Below, piece after piece: positions 59,926 to 64,000 of a stretch of DNA of 64,000 nt; positions within the stretch are counted from its first letter, which is position 1; each line of letters begins with the position of its first letter. The position numbers and the translations under genes were made by a program. Source of the stretch: Liolophura sinensis (Eukaryota; Mollusca; Polyplacophora; Chitonida; Chitonidae). The stretch lies in contig NC_088306.1 in the NCBI RefSeq assembly GCF_032854445.1, positions 7,687,924 to 7,751,923 of the forward strand, given 5' to 3'. The notes beneath the pieces are model-generated. The model worked only from the letters and a program-made list of their open reading frames with translations. It did not search any database and was not told the DNA's origin.

Positions 59926-61395
59926 AAGTGCAATGTTTCTCTGTAATATTACAAAAGATAAGCCCAGAATAAACCTCACTGAGATACTGTAATGACTGTT
60001 TATGGTAAGACAAATATCTCCCGTTGTTGTATGGCTTCCTGCCCTTATTTCATGTTGACATTAATTTTAAAAAAAACTATCATAAAAATAAGATTATAAA
60101 AAACACTAAGAAAGAGAACACAGGAGAAAAAAACCCCGTCTAACAAGGCCATGTTTTCCAATGCGTTTCTTGCATCTATAAACATAGCCCTTTGTATCCG
60201 TGGAAAATGAATCCGACATAATACCGCATCAAGTTGTTAGCTCTATAAGGAATCAACTGATTTTAACCTTAACAACAAGATGCAGAAAAATCGTCCTGCC
60301 TTAATAAAACACGATTGGTAAATCTTTTGCCTAGATATTAAAATCAAAGCCGAGGATGATGGCGAATATCTCAGCTTATGCCACAAAATGTTTTAGATGC
60401 TCCGCAAGAAAACTATTGCGAGCAAAGAAATGTTTGTCATTCACAAGAAATTGTAGAGAATGGCTATTTTACTGATTAACTGGAAACTGGTCAAACACTA
60501 TGAATTCGGTTTCTCAAATTTTTCACCTCCCATTCAATGTTTCTTTTTATTAAGGTGCTCAAAGCTAGCATCATTCTCGTAAAAAAGAACTTTACAGACG
60601 ATAAAAGAAACGCCAGGCTCGAATGATGAGTTTTATTAAGTTAAGAAAACGGAGATGAATAATGTGCTTCGATTAAAAGAGGGAATTTTCTAAAGTTTTT
60701 TTCCTAATAAACGTACCATATGTAATTCTGTAAAGGCTTTTATCCGATAGGCAGGCCACACACCCTAATCGCTGTAGAGAAATCGTTCCATTTTATCGTT
60801 CTTTTTGGATCATTTTTCACAGCACATATTGATTTATCTTTGATCACTTAACGCTGTTATTGCAGCCGACGTTATAATAAAGAAGGATGAAAGGGAGCAT
60901 AGGAAGATTAACATGGGTGTAAATCTTAAAAGTTTTATCTCATACATGTTAAACTTTTAAAAATTGTCACAATAAATTGAAGAGAAAAGTTTTACAAAAG
61001 TACAGGATTGTTCTTGATCTCCCCGAAGGACATTTATAAGCTAGAATGTTGATTGCGTGTGGTGTTTTGAAATAACGACCAATACATGTCCCGTTTTTAA
61101 GTACAAATGCCAGTCATGCTCATAGAGTCATATACTGTGGTTGGAAAAGTGTCATAATATTGTTTTTGTTTTTAATCATCCTGATTGTCCTTTGATAACT
61201 AAATGGTTTCAGATATCGCGAACTATCTGTACCTCTGCTATCATAAGGTATTAAATCTCTATGCGTCGAAACAGATTCGAGTTATTACAGTCCATTTTTT
61301 CATTTAAGCTATTCAGTATCCACGTATATCATCTCAACGTTCAAGTTAAGAGACAACGAATACAACCTCACTCCTGCTGGGTCCTGGGGTTTCAA
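59926..61395 (+). repeat. Module C, copy 3
   Basis: Starts at GGTTGAAAAGTGCAATG and runs to CTCCTGCTGGGTCCTGG. It matches copy 1 more closely than copy 2 does, including the whole right part (TACAGGATTGTTCTTGATCT, ATAGAGTCATATACTGTGG). It lacks the left part that copies 1 and 2 share. Confidence 0.85.
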
Positions 61396-61559
61396 CAAGG
61401 TTATCTGTGTAGCTGAAATTCAGCCCTTCCAGTCTACATGCATGGTGGAAAATATGTTATAATTATTGATCTCCACAAAACAGCATGGCCATAAGTTTTT
61501 AAAAAATCAGAATCAAGACCTTTGTGTTTATCATCGCTGTTGAAGCCTCTATGCGTTCA

Positions 61560-61760
61560 TATACCAGCCGTTAACCAATAAGGACGTCGCGGGTTAATAA
61601 TCGCAAGGCCAATTCCCAAAAACGACGTTTAACACAAACCACCAAAGAACTAAAAGTGTATATAAGTACGAAAAGAGGACGGAATCATACAAAGAGAAGC
61701 AGTCATCAGTTTTTCATTGATGTAGGAAAGGCGCAAGGTATGTTGTAGGCGACTGAGTGA
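61560..61760 (+). mobile_element. SINE-like element 2 copy
   Basis: GGTTAATAATCGCAAGGCCA, CGACGTTTAACACAAACC, then CATACAAAGAGAAGCAGTCA and ATCAGTTTTTCATTGATG. It matches the insertion in the LINE (36,640-36,800) best and the 7.3-kb unit copies less well. Confidence 0.55.
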
Positions 61761-61779
61761 AATCAGTCTTCAGATCGTG

Positions 61780-62215
61780 TGCCACGCTATGACAAATCGT
61801 CTTCATCGAAGGCATTGTCTTACCACAACCGATCCTGACTGGAATAAAAGCTTCTCTGGTACTGTCTTGGTAGATAAATCAGGTAAGAAATACATGTATC
61901 TACTAGTAAGATCACCAAAATTGTTGTTGGTAAGTGTATCCAATCGATTGTTTTAAAGCCGGTTTTTATCTCTAATGGATGGCATCTTAAGCACATTGTC
62001 TCCTGTATCGATTAGCTACAACTTCATTCACCAAATTAGGTGGGTACAAAGTGCGATAAGCTTAATAGAGAGATTAATTCTTTCTACACGTGAATGCATA
62101 TGTTAATAGCATCTATCAGTGTGGTATCTATTCATGAAACCCACTAAGGGGTATGGATGTGCCATGTCTTTTTAACAGGCAACAAGGTCGTCCTCACCTA
62201 TTCATGTAAGTATAA
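61780..62215 (+). repeat. Module D, copy 1
   Basis: Marked by GTATCGATTAGCTACAA, GCGATAAGCTTAATAGAGAG, CAGTGTGGTATCTATTCATG and TGCCATGTCTTT, all found again in the same order at 63,330-63,650. Confidence 0.75.
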
Positions 62216-62229
62216 ATTTTAAAGGCTTT

Positions 62230-63095
62230 TTAGTGATCATGAGTTCGTTTTCTCAAATTTGTCACCTCCCATTCAATGTTCCTTTTTATTACGGTACTCA
62301 ACGCTAGTATCACTGTTAAAAAAAAAGCACGATAGACGATAAAAGCAAGGCTGGAATGATAGGTTTTATGAAGTTAGGAACTTCCTGTACTTTGCAGAAA
62401 AGCAGTCGTATAGTCAATATCCGTGGAGGTAATTCATACTTGATATTGGGGGGTTCCAGAAAACTGGCATTTTCTAAAGGTTTTTTTTTACCTAATAAGC
62501 ATAGCATTTGTAATTTCTTCTAAACTTTTTTGCCAACAACCAGGTGATCCACCTTAATCGTTGTCGAGAAATTGTTCGATTTTATCGTTCATTTAGGCTC
62601 ACTTTTCACAGCAGATGAGGATTTATCTTTGATAACTTAGGGACTTTACTTCAGGACCCAACATTAAAATAAAAGGGGGTGAAAAAGAACATGGACAGAT
62701 TTATATGGGAGTAAATGTTAACAGTTTAATCACACGCATGTTAAACTATTAAAAGTTTTCAGAATAAAGTGAGCATAAAAGTTGTAGAAAAGTACAGAGA
62801 TACCCTTGATCTTTCTGGAGCGCATGAGGTGAAGGTTTCACTCTCTATGTTGTACGTCTTTAATTTTATTGATAGCGCATGCTGTTTCAGTGTAATGACG
62901 AATACATGCCATGGAGTCATTTACTGTGGTTGTAATGTCTTTTGATCATTTTTTTTATTGTCTTTTTCAACGGAATGCTTTCAATCGTGGCTTTGCTGTC
63001 ATGGCGCATTCTTTGACAGACACTGATGATGACACCCACCCTTCGCTGTACACTAATTTTAAGCTACATCCGAACCAAAGAGACAACAAATAGCG
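62230..63095 (+). repeat. Module C, copy 4 (partial, diverged)
   Basis: TTCTCAAATTTGTCACCTCC to AAAGAGACAACAAATAG. It has the middle and right marks of module C but is the most diverged copy, with a ~60-base replacement near 62,390-62,460 and an insertion near 62,830-62,880. Confidence 0.8.
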
Positions 63096-63149
63096 TATTT
63101 CCTAGAAAGATCAGAATGAAGGGTTTTGTGGGTTTCGTTTAAAGTTTAC

Positions 63150-63665
63150 ATCAGCTGATCCCTGGAAAAAAAAGCTGCTCGAGTATTGTTTTGGTACACA
63201 AATTTAGGCATACAATTAGATGTAATGTCACCAAAATGTGCAAGGCATTTTGGAGAGGTATTTTTGTGAATGTATCAAATTAATGGCTCTGAAGCCACTT
63301 TTACCTTTCGCCGGTGGAATGTTAAGCACATGATCACCAGTATCGATTAGTTACAAACTTTAATCACCTATTATAAGATTCATTTGTACATGGCACTTTT
63401 GTCTTCTATTAAGTCAAGATTAGTGTGGACGCATACATCATTTCCAGATCCCCTATCTCTGCTGTCAAATTCCCATCAAACTGCAGATGTTAAGCCTCTG
63501 ACAAGATGGGTAGATGTGCACATCTGTGATAAGCTTAATAGAGAGATTAACTCTTGCCACACAGGAATACATATGCTAATCTTATCTTTAACAGTGTGGT
63601 CTCTATACATAATAACACTCAGGGATACGAGTTGGTGCCATGTCTTTGCTACAGTGTCGCAGTAA
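63150..63665 (+). repeat. Module D, copy 2
   Basis: Second copy of module D, with GTATCGATTAGTTACAA, GTGATAAGCTTAATAGAGAG, CAGTGTGGTCTCTATACAT and TGCCATGTCTTTG. It carries about 110 extra bases (63,375-63,500) compared with copy 1. Confidence 0.75.
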
Positions 63666-64000
63666 GAGCCCAGTCAGGCCTTGGACTGGGGATTTGCACA
63701 TGCTGTCCCATGACCGTGACTGCGTTTGTATTACAGCCTTATGTTTGTCGGTAGACCACTTGTCTTTTGACAACATGGCGTGGCAAGTGGAAGATTCGCA
63801 AATAACTGGCCCATTGACAGTTGATTTCCTCCGCACTTTAGTGTTTCCTCCTTCTATATAACTGACTGCTATTACAGCGACACCTCCAGGAGTAGAGCGT
63901 TAAGCAATATTTCTAGACCTGTGAAGTGGTAAAGTGGCATGCGGAGAGATATAAGGCGGTGATGGTGGTGAAACAGCATTTCATGCGAAGTTATATTGGT
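63666..64000. other. No convincing feature at the right end
   Basis: A plus-strand frame here (63,640-63,861) ends SFDNMAWQVEDSQITGPLTV, DFLRTLVFPPSI and a stop, and TTTGTATTACAG at 63,727-63,738 could be a 3' splice site. This is too weak for a gene call. Confidence 0.2.

Overview
The window is eukaryotic, repeat-rich, AT-rich DNA with no intact protein-coding gene that I can support. It is most likely from a mollusc, probably a bivalve. The main reason is a roughly 264-bp tRNA-derived SINE with a conserved central domain and the 3' tail motif TTGAGTACGGCGTAAAAC plus an AAATAAAT end. I recall this layout from molluscan (Meta-domain/RUDI/BivaMD type) SINEs. The decayed LINEs, one with ORF1, endonuclease, RT and RNase H and another with an RT C-terminal end, are also animal-type. 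Organism assignment is inference from memory, not a search.

Layout. 1-29,163: four direct head-to-tail copies of a ~7.3-kb unit (the last truncated; the array continues to the left). Each unit carries a 32-bp minisatellite, two SINE-like elements and several diverged copies of a dispersed repeat called R1 here. Unit 2 is ~0.9 kb longer, mainly because its minisatellite has expanded to about 40 copies. Diagnostic differences show a mosaic: in the left part of the unit, copies 1+2 and 3+4 pair; in the right part, 1+4 and 2+3 pair. This points to a recent duplication of one whole unit nested in an older array. 29,164-34,300: low-information sequence with an inverted R1 piece, a ~103-bp tandem duplication and one exon-like stretch. 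About 34,850-40,420: a decayed LINE of I/Nimb-like organisation, interrupted by a ~0.9-kb insertion that itself contains a SINE-like tail. 40,420-46,480: mostly featureless, with one exon-like stretch, a 5'-truncated SINE and an R1 copy. 46,515-46,910: six 66-bp repeats, each with a 29-bp palindrome, open on both strands. 47,000-51,000: mostly featureless, with one exon-like minus-strand stretch. 51,063-52,330: seven 170-bp tandem repeats grown out of an R1 end. 53,969-54,897: minus-strand C-terminal remnant of a second LINE. 56,400-63,665: several diverged copies of two modules (C and D).

The parts do not form a pathway. The biology here is repeat birth and turnover: a dispersed element (R1) is linked to a macrosatellite, to its right-hand edge and to a 170-bp satellite-like array, and SINEs are carried along as passengers. 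The short open reading frames in the 7.3-kb units and minisatellites are by-products of repetition.
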